A DNA stretch of 64,000 bases, from positions 26,619 to 90,618 of the forward strand of contig URXV01000006.1 in NCBI GenBank assembly GCA_900551865.1, read 5' to 3'. Both the position numbers and the translations under genes were made by a program. Below the pieces are notes generated by a model. The model saw nothing but the letters and a program-made list of their open reading frames with translations. It was not told the origin of the DNA and made no database searches. Numbering within the stretch: the stretch's first letter is position 1; each line of letters begins with the position of its first letter. Shown here piece after piece: positions 34,443 through 43,816 of this stretch. Source of the DNA: an uncultured Rickettsiales bacterium. Lineage in GTDB: Bacteria > Pseudomonadota > Alphaproteobacteria > RF32 > CAG-239.

Positions 34443-35897
34443 ATGCGCAGATTTATTGAACAACAGCTTAAAGATTTTGATGACAAGGCCCTTATCCGCA
34501 TCTTTAAACTTTTTTCGGCAGCTGCGGCTTTGGTGCTTCTTTACGCCTTTTTCTTTTCGGGTTTCCAAATCGTCGACGAATTTGAACACCTGCACGCCTC
34601 TTGGCTGGTCAGTGCGGGAAAAGTTCCGTATAAAGATTTTTTTGAACATCATAATCCCCTGCTGTGGTATCTAAGCGCGCCGTTGGTCAGTTTATTCTAT
34701 GATAACGCCGTTATCTTTTATGTTATGCGCGGCGTCAGCGCAGGCATTTCCGTGTTGACCCTGTTCTTTATTTACAAAACCGTTTTGCTTTATGCCTCCA
34801 GGAGCGGAGCGTGGCTGGCGGTTGCACTCACACTCGGAAATATTATCACCGTTTATAATTTCAGCCAGTTCCGACCCGACAATTTTATGAACTGCTGCTT
34901 TATTATCGGCATTTATTATTGGTTTTGTTACATGAAGAGCCGGCAATTGAAGTCGCTCGTCCTGTCTTTTCTGGGCTTTACCTTTTCAGCCCTGTTTTTG
35001 CAGAAAATCTCCCTGTTGCTTATTGCCGTTGAATGTCTGATACTCATTATGGCCTTTGGCAAAAAAATGTCCTTTAAAGACATTACGCTGGCGGCGCTTC
35101 CGTCTTTGGGCGCGGCTGCCGTTTTTCTGCTTTTTCTGTATCAGCAGGGCGCATTTGCCGACTATATTGAACTAAACCTCCATTTTAACCGGGCTATGGT
35201 CGCTTACTTTGACAGAGGTTCTTTTTGGTACGGAAACTTATTGTTTTCTTTTTACGGCCTGGCCTTGCTGGCAGCCATCCTTTTCTATCGGCAGGAGAAT
35301 ATCTGTTTCCGAACTCTTGCGTGGATTTACGGAGCAGAGTTTATGATGCGTCATTTTTATTTTGCGCCGCATCCGAATTATTATACGTTGCTAACCATGC
35401 TGGCGGCAATGGTTTTTGCACCTGCGGTTTCCCGCATTCTGCCCCGATACAAACTTTTCGGGCTGTTTCTGATTATTCTGCTGTTTGCAAGGCTGGGACT
35501 GCTGTTTAACACTGTGGATACCACTTCCGTCAAACATAACAGCTATAAGCACTATCTGTTGGCCGATTATGTTCATAAAAACTCGCAGCCTGACGACTAT
35601 CTAATGAACGGATATGACAAAAATTTCAACATTTACCGGCCTGATGTCAGTTATTACTGGTTCGGGCTGGATATGCTGCTGCCGATTATGGAATTGGAAT
35701 ATGACATCAAAGCAAAGCCCGACGTCAATGCCTTTATCGTAAAATACCGCCCGAAATTTATTTATGTGCAAAATTACCCTGACCTCAGGGCATACAGGAC
35801 TTATGGCGAAAGCAGGTTCGCCCAGACCTTTATTCCCGAACTGGTGTGGGAACTTTACAAGAAAACGCCATTTGAAAATCTGGCCGTGTTAAAGTAA
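34443..35897 (+). CDS. GT-C membrane glycosyltransferase (ArnT/PMT-like)
   Basis: A 484-residue polytopic protein with about ten to twelve helices. The first periplasmic loop holds an acidic motif VDEFEHLH followed by DFFEHHNPLLWYL, the arrangement of catalytic acids in GT-C enzymes that take sugars from polyprenyl-phosphate donors. A soluble C-terminal part (about 370-484) is rich in Tyr and lies in the periplasm. SD AAGGAAAT is close to the ATG. It follows the FAD oxidoreductase gene and precedes mlaC, and probably glycosylates an envelope glycan, lipid or protein. Acceptor and donor unknown. Confidence 0.82.
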   Translation: MRRFIEQQLKDFDDKALIRIFKLFSAAAALVLLYAFFFSGFQIVDEFEHLHASWLVSAGKVPYKDFFEHHNPLLWYLSAPLVSLFYDNAVIFYVMRGVSAGISVLTLFFIYKTVLLYASRSGAWLAVALTLGNIITVYNFSQFRPDNFMNCCFIIGIYYWFCYMKSRQLKSLVLSFLGFTFSALFLQKISLLLIAVECLILIMAFGKKMSFKDITLAALPSLGAAAVFLLFLYQQGAFADYIELNLHFNRAMVAYFDRGSFWYGNLLFSFYGLALLAAILFYRQENICFRTLAWIYGAEFMMRHFYFAPHPNYYTLLTMLAAMVFAPAVSRILPRYKLFGLFLIILLFARLGLLFNTVDTTSVKHNSYKHYLLADYVHKNSQPDDYLMNGYDKNFNIYRPDVSYYWFGLDMLLPIMELEYDIKAKPDVNAFIVKYRPKFIYVQNYPDLRAYRTYGESRFAQTFIPELVWELYKKTPFENLAVLK

Positions 35898-35955
35898 TTT
35901 ATTTTTAATTCTTTTTGTGGTATACTTATGCAAAATACGACAAAAGGAATATTCG

Positions 35956-36621
35956 ATGTTTAAGGTAATAACAGGAATTGTTTTCGGCTTTTGGTTTGCA
36001 CTGGCTCCGGCTTTTGCATCAACTGTCGCCGTAGACAGCCAAGAAGCAAAAATCTGGGCAAATACCAAAGGGCAGGAACTTTTGCAGGCATTGTCCGAAT
36101 CTGACCCGATATCCAAATACTCCAAGCTGGATAAGATGCTGACCGAAGACGTCAATTTGGATTATATTTCCAAATTTGTCATCGGGAAATATGCCAGGTT
36201 AATGAACCAGGAGCAGCAAGCCCGGTACAGCGACTTATTCCACCGTTATGTTTTGAGCCTTTATAAGCAAATCAACCTTAATTTTGATGCGGGAGCCATA
36301 GACTTTTCCATCGACAATGTGATTGAACACCCTAATTTTACAACGGTCAACTGTACGGTCGACCCTACCCGGCTGATGGCGGAATTTAAAAATCTTGAAC
36401 CGCAAAAAATCCCGGTTAAGTTTAAGCTTATCCGCGGAACAAGCAATCGTATCCAGGCCGTTGACGTTGAAATTTCCGAAGTCAGTCTGGTTGTTGAATA
36501 CCGCAAACAATTTTACCGGATGATACGAGATGAAGATGAGGACATGAACTGGTTTTTAGATAAGTTCAACGACAAAGTTTTAGCTAACGAAAAAGCCTTT
36601 TACAAAAATGCAGGCATATAA
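35956..36621 (+). CDS. mlaC: MlaC/Ttg2D-type phospholipid-binding periplasmic protein
   Basis: A 221-residue periplasmic protein with signal peptide (VITGIVFGFWFALAPAFA, cut before S). The Tol_Tol_Ttg2 fold is visible in KMLTEDVNLDYISKFVIGKYARLMNQEQQARYSDLFHRYVLSLY, whose 'LD..I..F.LGKYWR..' pattern is the family hallmark. The C-terminal IQAVDVEISEVSLVVEYRKQF pattern agrees. MlaC shuttles phospholipids between the MlaFEDB complex and the outer membrane. Here it is separated from the two MlaD-type genes by about 12 kb, unlike E. coli. ATG 35956 has AAAAGGAA before it. The downstream gap may contain the leuS promoter. Confidence 0.87.
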   Translation: MFKVITGIVFGFWFALAPAFASTVAVDSQEAKIWANTKGQELLQALSESDPISKYSKLDKMLTEDVNLDYISKFVIGKYARLMNQEQQARYSDLFHRYVLSLYKQINLNFDAGAIDFSIDNVIEHPNFTTVNCTVDPTRLMAEFKNLEPQKIPVKFKLIRGTSNRIQAVDVEISEVSLVVEYRKQFYRMIRDEDEDMNWFLDKFNDKVLANEKAFYKNAGI

Positions 36622-36791
36622 ACATATTACGGTATTGCGGTTTCCGGCAATTTGCTGGTCGAAGGGAAACTATTAAAACTTTCCTGACAAGTTCTGCTTA
36701 AAAATTTTAAAATAGCATTGTATTTTTTTTTCATTATGTTAAGTTAATGGTAATTTTCGGAACAGGAACTTAAAATATAAGGATTTTAGAA

Positions 36792-39269
36792 ATGGTAGAA
36801 AATGCCAGATATAACGGAAAAGCCTCTTTTGAAGAATGGAAAAAAGACTGGGAGCTGGAAGAGCGCTATAATTTTAAAACGATAGAGAGCAAATGGCAGA
36901 AAATCTGGGAAGACGAGAAAGCATACAAGGTAGACATTGACCCGGAAAAAGAGAAATTTTACGCTCTGGTTGAATTTCCCTACCCGTCCGGCGCAGGCCT
37001 CCATGTCGGGCATCCCCGTTCTTACACGGCCTTGGACGTCATTGCACGCAAAAAGCGTATGGAGGGATTGAATGTTCTGTATCCGATGGGGTTTGACGCA
37101 TTTGGCCTGCCAGCGGAAAATTACGCGGTAAAAACCGGTATTCACCCGGCAATTTCTACCAAAGCAAACATTGCCAACTTTACACGCCAGTTGAAATCCA
37201 TCGGCTTTTCGTTTGACTGGGATAGGTGTTTCAATACCTGCGACCCGGAATATTACAAATGGACGCAGTGGATGTTCCTGAAATTTTATGAAAAGGGGCT
37301 GGCCTACAAATCTAAAATTGCAATCAACTGGTGCCCTTCCTGCAAAGTCGGTCTGGCAAATGAAGAAGTTGTCAACGGGTGTTGCGAACGCTGTGGTGCC
37401 GAAGTGGTACGCAAGGACAAAGAACAGTGGATGATTGCCATTACCAAATATGCAGACAGGCTGATTGATGATTTGAAAGACGTTGATTTCATTGACAGGG
37501 TTAAGTCGCAGCAAATTAACTGGATCGGGCGCTCGCATGGTGCAGAACTCGATTTTGAAATCACCGACAATAACGGCGAAAGCTTGGGACGCAAATTAAA
37601 GGTATTTACAACCCGCCCGGATACGGCTTTCGGCGTAACTTATATGGTTATGGCGCCGGAACACCAATATATTAAAGAGCTGGCGGAGAAATTCGAGAAC
37701 TGGAACGAAATTGTTGCATATGTTGCGGAAGCAGCCAAAAAGTCTGACTTGCAGAGAACGGCGAACGACTCGAAAACCGGCGTTGAATTAAAAGGAATTA
37801 AGGCAAAGAATCCTTTCAATGATGCTCTTATTCCGATTTTTATCTCTGACTACGTTTTGACCGGTTACGGCACGGGCGCGATTATGGCGGTGCCGGCGCA
37901 CGACCAACGCGACTATGATTTTGCCAAAGTGTTTAATCTGCCGATTATTCAGGTTTTGGAAGGCGGAGACATTTCCGAAAAGGCGTTTGAAGAAGACGGC
38001 GCACATATCAATTCCGGCTTTTTGAACGGCATGGGCAAAGAAGACGGCATTAAAGCGGCAATTGATTACGCTAAGGAAAAAGGGTTCGGCGAAGCAAAAA
38101 TCAACTTCAAACTGCGCGACTGGGTTTTCTCCCGTCAGCGTTATTGGGGCGAACCTATTCCGATGGTTTACTGCGAACACTGTGGCTGGCAGCCAATACC
38201 GGAGGATGAACTGCCGTTAAAGTTGCCGGAAATTTCTGATTTTCTGCCGAACGACAACGGCGACTCTCCGCTGGCCAAGGCAACCGACTGGGTTAATACG
38301 ACCTGCCCTAAATGCGGCGGACATGCCAGACGCGAAACGGATGTTATGCCGAACTGGGCCGGTTCTTCATGGTATTTCCTGAGATACTGCGACCCACATA
38401 ATGACAAGGAGTTTGCTTCCAAAGAGGCTCTTGACTATTGGATGAACGTCGACTGGTACAACGGCGGCATGGAGCACACGACACTGCACCTGCTTTATTC
38501 CCGTTTCTGGCATAAATTCCTGTATGACTGCGGTTATGTTCCGACCAAGGAACCGTATAACAAGAGGACTTCACACGGAATGATTCTGGCAGAAAACGGC
38601 GAGAAAATGTCAAAATCGCGCGGGAATGTAATCAATCCGGACGAAGTAATTGATGCTTACGGTGCGGATGCTTTTAGAATGTATGAAATGTTTATCGGCC
38701 CGTTTGACCAAGTTGCGATGTGGTCCGATGAAAGTTTGAACGGCGTTTATCGTTTTGTAAATAAAATATTTACGCTGTTTAACAAAGTTACAAAAGCAGC
38801 TCCTTCGGCGAAAGATTTGCAGGTAATGCACAAATGTATTATTGATGTCAGCGAACGTATTGAACAGATGAAGTTCAACACGGCAGTTTCCGCTTTGATG
38901 ACTTATGTCAACTATATGGCCGGCCTGCCGGAAGTTCCGGAAGAAATGTATGCGGTTCTGCTCAAGCTCGTTTCTCCTTTTGCGCCACACATTGCCGAAG
39001 AAATGTGGGCGCGGCTGGGACACGACACGCTGATTGTCAAAGAAAGCTGGCCGAAAGGCAATGCCGAACTGGCAAAAGACAATACAGTTACAATTGCCGT
39101 CCAGATTAACGGAAAAATGCGCGGAACCATAGAAGTTGAACGCGACAGCGATAAAGAAAAGGTTATTGCCGTAGCAAAGCTGCTTGATAATGTTGCCCGT
39201 CAACTGGCTGAAACCGAACCGAAAAAAATCATTGTTGTACCAAATAGGATTGTAAACATTGTTTTGTAA
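36792..39269 (+). CDS. leuS: Leucyl-tRNA synthetase
   Basis: Charges tRNA-Leu and edits misactivated amino acids. 825 residues. Class I motifs are complete: HVGHPRSYT (HIGH) and KMSKSRGN, with EFPYPSGAGLHVG. The zinc-like CXXC clusters WCPSCK and CCERCG, a CP1 editing domain with TRPDTAFG and the late GSSWYFLRYCDPHND block are also present. The N-terminus has about 27 residues before the usual YNFKTIE start; AAGGA precedes the used ATG, so the extension looks real. Its last 11 bases overlap the start of lptE, so translation is likely coupled. Confidence 0.97.
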   Translation: MVENARYNGKASFEEWKKDWELEERYNFKTIESKWQKIWEDEKAYKVDIDPEKEKFYALVEFPYPSGAGLHVGHPRSYTALDVIARKKRMEGLNVLYPMGFDAFGLPAENYAVKTGIHPAISTKANIANFTRQLKSIGFSFDWDRCFNTCDPEYYKWTQWMFLKFYEKGLAYKSKIAINWCPSCKVGLANEEVVNGCCERCGAEVVRKDKEQWMIAITKYADRLIDDLKDVDFIDRVKSQQINWIGRSHGAELDFEITDNNGESLGRKLKVFTTRPDTAFGVTYMVMAPEHQYIKELAEKFENWNEIVAYVAEAAKKSDLQRTANDSKTGVELKGIKAKNPFNDALIPIFISDYVLTGYGTGAIMAVPAHDQRDYDFAKVFNLPIIQVLEGGDISEKAFEEDGAHINSGFLNGMGKEDGIKAAIDYAKEKGFGEAKINFKLRDWVFSRQRYWGEPIPMVYCEHCGWQPIPEDELPLKLPEISDFLPNDNGDSPLAKATDWVNTTCPKCGGHARRETDVMPNWAGSSWYFLRYCDPHNDKEFASKEALDYWMNVDWYNGGMEHTTLHLLYSRFWHKFLYDCGYVPTKEPYNKRTSHGMILAENGEKMSKSRGNVINPDEVIDAYGADAFRMYEMFIGPFDQVAMWSDESLNGVYRFVNKIFTLFNKVTKAAPSAKDLQVMHKCIIDVSERIEQMKFNTAVSALMTYVNYMAGLPEVPEEMYAVLLKLVSPFAPHIAEEMWARLGHDTLIVKESWPKGNAELAKDNTVTIAVQINGKMRGTIEVERDSDKEKVIAVAKLLDNVARQLAETEPKKIIVVPNRIVNIVL

Positions 39270-39822
39270 AAAGAGAAATATTATACCCGTTGTTGCTTTG
39301 ATGCTTGTTTCTGCCTGCGGGTTTGAGCCATTATACGTGGAGAAAAAATCTTCCGGCCAATGGTATTATGACAATAAATTTGATACCGGCATCAAAGAGG
39401 AAATGGCCAGCGTTAAAGTTGAGCTGATTCAGGACAGAATCGGCCAGCTTATCCGCAATGACCTTCTTGACAAGCTTTCCCCCAAAGGCGAACCTAAACA
39501 CGCCAAATATATTTTAAGCGTTACAAGCATTAACAAGCAGGAAATTGACCAGGCTCTGCGCAATGATATTACGGCTACCCGCAAAAAGGTTATTTACAAG
39601 GTAACATATGTTTTGCGGAATCCGGAAAGGAAAACGTTGATTAACGGCACAAGTGTCGCCTATACAGGATATGATATTCTGCGCGACCCGTATTCAACAA
39701 CCTTTGCCCAAAAGAAAGTTGAAAAAAACGCGGCAAAAATCATAGCAAATGACATTTCGTTGCGTCTCGGGGCATATTTCCATTCTTTGCAGACTAAACG
39801 GGGCGATCCGGATGAATATTAA
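39259..39822 (+). CDS. lptE: LPS assembly lipoprotein LptE
   Basis: Outer-membrane lipoprotein that plugs LptD and helps insert lipopolysaccharide. 187 residues from a TTG start; an in-frame stop lies two codons upstream and no other usable start precedes the signal peptide. The signal CKKRNIIPVVALMLVSAC ends at lipobox Cys20, followed by GFEPLY, the typical alphaproteobacterial LptE start. The SRP-like body TSINKQEIDQALRNDITATRKK and the beta pattern fit. Genes leuS-lptE-holA occur in this order in many alphaproteobacteria. It overlaps leuS by 11 bases and holA by 11. Presence of lptE implies an LPS-bearing outer membrane. Confidence 0.9.
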   Translation: MFCKKRNIIPVVALMLVSACGFEPLYVEKKSSGQWYYDNKFDTGIKEEMASVKVELIQDRIGQLIRNDLLDKLSPKGEPKHAKYILSVTSINKQEIDQALRNDITATRKKVIYKVTYVLRNPERKTLINGTSVAYTGYDILRDPYSTTFAQKKVEKNAAKIIANDISLRLGAYFHSLQTKRGDPDEY

Positions 39823-40837
39823 ACCGGAACAAGTCGAAGGCATCCTCAAATCGCTGTCGCCGCAAATACGCGGAGTGGTTATTTACGGCAGCAATGAGGG
39901 GATGATTTCTACACTGTCCCAGCAATTTGTCAAAGCAGTTTCACCGGACGTTTATGACGCTTTTCATGTCAGTTATTTAGAGATGTCCGACATTTCTTCC
40001 GATGTGGGGACGCTATATGCCGAATATAATGCGCAGTCGCTCATGGGCGGGCGCAGGGTGGTTGTTATTAAAGAGGCGACAAACCTTTTGACCAAACCGC
40101 TGAAAGAGATGCTCTCCTCCAGCCGGTCGGACAGCCTGCTGGTTATTACATCGTCCTCTTTAAAAACCAAAGACTCATTGGCAGTTATGGCAAAAGATGA
40201 AAGTGATTTCTATGGAATTGGCTGTTATGACGACCGTGATGAAGATATTGCCACATTTGCCTCTAAATTTATGAGCAAGAACGGTTTCAGTATTGACAAT
40301 GCCACATTTCAACTCTTGTGTTCCCGCCTCTCCAACGACCGAAAAATCAGTGCCAATGAACTGGATAAACTGATTACCTACATGGGAAATAAAAAAAATA
40401 TAGACATATCTGACATTCAAACGGTTATCAGCGATACGTCTGCCTCCTCGCAGGAAGATTTGTGTTACTTTGTTGCCCAAGGATTTACGGAGAAAGCTGT
40501 AGCTTCATACAATCGTCTGGTATTTGAAGGCGAGCAACCTGTCAGCCTTATCCGAACGCTCAGTTATCATTTTATGAAACTCCTCGACTGTGCCGTTAAA
40601 ATGGAAAAAGGCGAAACTGCCGACAAGGTTGTTTTCGGAATGCGACCGCCTCTGATGTTTTTCCGCAAAAATGCCTTTTTGAGCCAGCTCCGGATATGGA
40701 ACCGGATGCGGATAATGAATGCGCTGGCGCTATTGTACCAAACGGAAAGAGAATGCAAAACAACGGATTTTCCGGCTGAACAGACCGCAAGTTTTACGAT
40801 TATGCGAATCGCCAACGGTGTCAAAAGGTTTCGCTGA
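39812..40837 (+). CDS. holA: DNA polymerase III subunit delta
   Basis: Opens the sliding clamp as part of the clamp loader. 341 residues, the family size. It starts MNIKPEQVEGILK with the AAA+-like fold: RGVVIYGSNEG, then the beta-clamp interaction region SLMGGRRVVVIKEA, and a helical collar with SLIRTLSYHFMKLLDC. The real start is the ATG 39812 inside the lptE end; earlier in-frame bases are lptE coding. Downstream a bidirectional terminator separates it from clpX. Confidence 0.92.
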   Translation: MNIKPEQVEGILKSLSPQIRGVVIYGSNEGMISTLSQQFVKAVSPDVYDAFHVSYLEMSDISSDVGTLYAEYNAQSLMGGRRVVVIKEATNLLTKPLKEMLSSSRSDSLLVITSSSLKTKDSLAVMAKDESDFYGIGCYDDRDEDIATFASKFMSKNGFSIDNATFQLLCSRLSNDRKISANELDKLITYMGNKKNIDISDIQTVISDTSASSQEDLCYFVAQGFTEKAVASYNRLVFEGEQPVSLIRTLSYHFMKLLDCAVKMEKGETADKVVFGMRPPLMFFRKNAFLSQLRIWNRMRIMNALALLYQTERECKTTDFPAEQTASFTIMRIANGVKRFR

Positions 40838-40883
40838 ATTTCAGCAGTTGACGACTGGAATATAGCTTAGCTATGTATTCTAA

Positions 40884-40913
40884 AAAAAGCGGATGAGAAC
40901 TCATCCGCTTTTT
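40884..40913. terminator. Bidirectional terminator between holA and clpX
   Basis: A 13-bp perfect stem AAAAAGCGGATGA / TCATCCGCTTTTT with a GAAC loop. T runs on both strands serve both convergent genes. Confidence 0.95.
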
Positions 40914-40937
40914 CATGATTAGGTACCTATCCCTGCC

Positions 40938-42197
40938 TTATGCGCTTTTTTTATGTTTTTTACGGATATATTCCGGCGCGCTACCGTTATTGATTACTTC
41001 TGCATCAATTATAATTTCGGTAACATCTTTTTTATCCGGAATATCATACATCAAATCCAGCAGGTTTTCTTCCATAATCGCACGCAGCCCGCGGGCACCT
41101 GTTTTTCGTTCAATCGCTTTCTTGGCAATTGCCTTCAGCGCATCATCGGTTATGGTCAATTTTACGTCTTCCATTTCAAACAAGGTCTTGTATTGCTTGA
41201 GAAGCGCATTTTTCGGTTCGGTCAGAACTTTTACCAGAGCCTCTTCGTTAAGGTCATCCAATGTGGCAATAACAGGCAAACGGCCGACAAACTCGGGAAT
41301 CAATCCATATTTCAACAAATCTTCGGGCTGAACCTGTTTATAAATTTCGCCAAGCGTTTTTTCCTCTGCATCTTTTATCTGCGCCCCAAAACCGATAGAA
41401 GTTTCCTGCCCGCGACGGCCGATAATCTTTTCCAAGCCGGCAAAAGCGCCGCCGCATATAAACAGGATATTTGTCGTATCAACGTGCAAGAATTCCTGTT
41501 GAGGATGTTTTCTCCCCCCTTGCGGCGGGATATTGGCAACTGTTCCCTCAATAATTTTCAGCAACGCCTGTTGAACGCCTTCGCCTGATACATCGCGCGT
41601 AATCGACGGGCCGTCGGTCTTGCGGGTAATTTTATCAATTTCATCAATATAGACAATGCCACGCTCTGCTTTTTCAATATCATAGTTGGCGGCCTGCACC
41701 AATTTCAGAACGATATTTTCCACGTCTTCCCCGACGTAACCTGCTTCTGTCAGCGTCGTGGCGTCCGCAATCGCAAAAGGCACATCCAGAACTTTGGCCA
41801 AAGTCTGAGCCAGCAAAGTTTTGCCGGAACCTGTCGAACCGATTAAAATAACATTTGATTTGGAAATTTCTATTTCCGGATTCTGCTGCTTATTGTTCAG
41901 GCGCTTATAATGGTTATAGACAGCAACCGACAATACCCGTTTGGCAAACTCCTGGCCAATGACATACTGGTCAAGAAACTCCTTGATTTTGGACGGGGTC
42001 GGCAGATGTTCATGAACTGCAGCCTCTTCCGCCTTCCGCTCCTCTTTTACCTCCTGCGAAACGATGTTGATACATACGTCAATGCATTCGTCGCAGATAT
42101 ACACGCCGCGACCGGCAATCAACTTCTTTACTTCATTCTGGCTTTTGCCGCAGAAGGAACAATGCAACACCTTGTCTTCATCTGTTCTGTCAGTCAT
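40938..42197 (-). CDS. clpX: ATP-dependent Clp protease ATP-binding subunit ClpX
   Basis: AAA+ unfoldase that feeds substrates to ClpP. 419 residues. The N-terminal zinc-binding domain has Cys13, Cys16, Cys35 and Cys38 (CSFCG ... CDEC). Walker A GSTGSGKTLLAQTLA, Walker B IVYIDEIDK, the RDVSGEGVQQALLK pore region and the ClpP-binding IGFG loop are all present. It follows clpP by 10 bases in the same operon. In alphaproteobacteria ClpXP degrades CtrA and other cell-cycle factors, which fits with GcrA elsewhere in this window. Confidence 0.98.
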   Translation of the reverse strand: MTDRTDEDKVLHCSFCGKSQNEVKKLIAGRGVYICDECIDVCINIVSQEVKEERKAEEAAVHEHLPTPSKIKEFLDQYVIGQEFAKRVLSVAVYNHYKRLNNKQQNPEIEISKSNVILIGSTGSGKTLLAQTLAKVLDVPFAIADATTLTEAGYVGEDVENIVLKLVQAANYDIEKAERGIVYIDEIDKITRKTDGPSITRDVSGEGVQQALLKIIEGTVANIPPQGGRKHPQQEFLHVDTTNILFICGGAFAGLEKIIGRRGQETSIGFGAQIKDAEEKTLGEIYKQVQPEDLLKYGLIPEFVGRLPVIATLDDLNEEALVKVLTEPKNALLKQYKTLFEMEDVKLTITDDALKAIAKKAIERKTGARGLRAIMEENLLDLMYDIPDKKDVTEIIIDAEVINNGSAPEYIRKKHKKSA

Positions 42198-42207
42198 TCT
42201 TTCTTTC

Positions 42208-42834
42208 CTATATAATTACTTCCAAACGGTTTTTTACAATATGGTCAATCAAGCCGAACTCCTTGGCTTCTTCAGGGTTCATAAAGTTATCCCGGTCCAT
42301 AGCCTTTTCAATCACCGCCAATTTATTGCCGGTATTTTCCGCATAAATCTTATTCAGCCGCTTTCTTAATTCCAGTATTTCGCGCGCCTGGATTTCTATA
42401 TCCGAAGCCATGCCGCGGGCACCGCCGGAAGGCTGGTGAATCATGATGCGGGAATTTGGCAGGGAGTAACGTTTGCCTTTTGTACCGCCGGCTAAAAGAA
42501 ACGACCCCATTGAACAAGCCTGACCGATACACAGCGTTGCTACGTCACAGGAGATATATTTCATCGTATCATACATTGCCATTCCGGAAGTAACGACGCC
42601 GCCGGGAGAATTGATATACAGAAAAATATCTTTTTTGGGATTTTCTGATTCCAGAAAGAGCAACTGCGCACACACCAGAGAAGATACTTCATCGTTTACT
42701 TCTCCGGTCAGAAAGATGATGCGTTCTTTTAAAAGCCGGGAAAAAATATCAAAAGAACGCTCGCCTCTGGAGGTCTGTTCAATGACCATCGGTACCAGAG
42801 TATTGTCAAAAACTTCCAATGCACTTTTACTCAT
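42208..42834 (-). CDS. clpP: ATP-dependent Clp protease proteolytic subunit
   Basis: Serine peptidase, 208 residues. The catalytic triad is visible: Ser108 in GQACSMGSFLLA, His133 in IMIHQPSGG and Asp182 in MDRDNFM. The oligomer-forming SPGGVVTSGMAMYDTM is intact. The N-terminal propeptide is short. First gene of the clpP-clpX operon; no tig or lon is adjacent. Confidence 0.98.
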   Translation of the reverse strand: MSKSALEVFDNTLVPMVIEQTSRGERSFDIFSRLLKERIIFLTGEVNDEVSSLVCAQLLFLESENPKKDIFLYINSPGGVVTSGMAMYDTMKYISCDVATLCIGQACSMGSFLLAGGTKGKRYSLPNSRIMIHQPSGGARGMASDIEIQAREILELRKRLNKIYAENTGNKLAVIEKAMDRDNFMNPEEAKEFGLIDHIVKNRLEVII

Positions 42835-42945
42835 TTGTATTAAATCCTTAAATTTAAATTATATTACTTTTGTCATCCTATATGCCATATATTCAACAAA
42901 TAGTAAATAAACGCAAGAGTTTTCCATATTTTTTTATCATAGCCT

Positions 42946-43680
42946 CTATTCTCTCTTGCTTTTAATGTTATTACCCATATACGACAAGTCATACGTGATA
43001 ATCGTTATGCCGAACGGATTAATCAGCCCCAAGTCTTTGTTATCAAATTTGGCAAAATCAAACTGCATTCTCAACGTTGCAATCCAATAGCTGACAACGG
43101 GCTCTTCCCGGCCGGGAAATTTTTCGATAATGTTAAACCGCGTTTGCCAGAAGTCGAACGATACCGGATAAATCATCGTCATTTCCACTTCACGGCGAAT
43201 GCCTTGCTTTTGCAACATTTCAAAATACGGATATTCCGTATTCATAAACGTTTTATACACTTCATCGCTGGACGCAAGATGAATAAATTCATTTATGCCG
43301 AGACGCTGCTGCATTTCCTGAAGGCTGTCTCCGATGGTATAGCGTTTGGTAATATATTCGGCTAAAATGCTTTCCGTCACCAAATCTCCGGCAAACGCCT
43401 CACTTTCCGATGCTTCCATACGTGTAATCTGATAACGGCTGTAGTCTATCTGCAACGGCATAATTTTTGTTTTTTTCAGCGGTATCATCAAACATAAAAT
43501 TCCGCCCAGTATCATACTAAAGCAGAGGCTTAAGCAGGACACGACGACAAAAAAGCGGGAAGTCCAGAGAAAGCGCCTTTCGGGGAAGGCTTTTACATCT
43601 ACCTTTTCCGGATAATACCCTAGTTCGTCTTTCTGGGCTTTTTCCTTATATTTAAACAGCGTATAAAAAAGATTAAACAT
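42946..43680 (-). CDS. VirB8-like inner-membrane protein, orphan
   Basis: A 244-residue protein with one membrane helix (about residues 42-67) after a short cytosolic N-terminus. The periplasmic part follows the VirB8/NTF2-like pattern: SILAEYITKRYTIGDSL at the entry, EVEMTMIYPVS in the middle, VVSYWIATLRMQFDF near the end, and the closing INPFGITIITYDLSYMG, matching the NPxGxxVxxY motif. VirB8 is an assembly factor of type IV secretion systems. No other vir/trb/dot gene is visible in this window, so this copy is either a stray or part of a dispersed system. GGGGTGGG lies before the ATG. It is divergent from the TolC-like lipoprotein gene. Confidence 0.78.
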   Translation of the reverse strand: MFNLFYTLFKYKEKAQKDELGYYPEKVDVKAFPERRFLWTSRFFVVVSCLSLCFSMILGGILCLMIPLKKTKIMPLQIDYSRYQITRMEASESEAFAGDLVTESILAEYITKRYTIGDSLQEMQQRLGINEFIHLASSDEVYKTFMNTEYPYFEMLQKQGIRREVEMTMIYPVSFDFWQTRFNIIEKFPGREEPVVSYWIATLRMQFDFAKFDNKDLGLINPFGITIITYDLSYMGNNIKSKRE

Positions 43681-43816
43681 TTAAACACCCACCCCGATAA
43701 ATTGCTATATGAATATATTTTACATGAAAGTTGTATAAAATCAAATAAAATACTATCAATTAAAAAATAATTAGTGTAGACATTTAGTTAAACAATAATG
43801 TTTGAGGGATGGTTTG

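Noticed and set aside
36786..37538. A 250-codon frame antisense to leuS
   Set aside because: Shadow of the conserved leuS reading frame.
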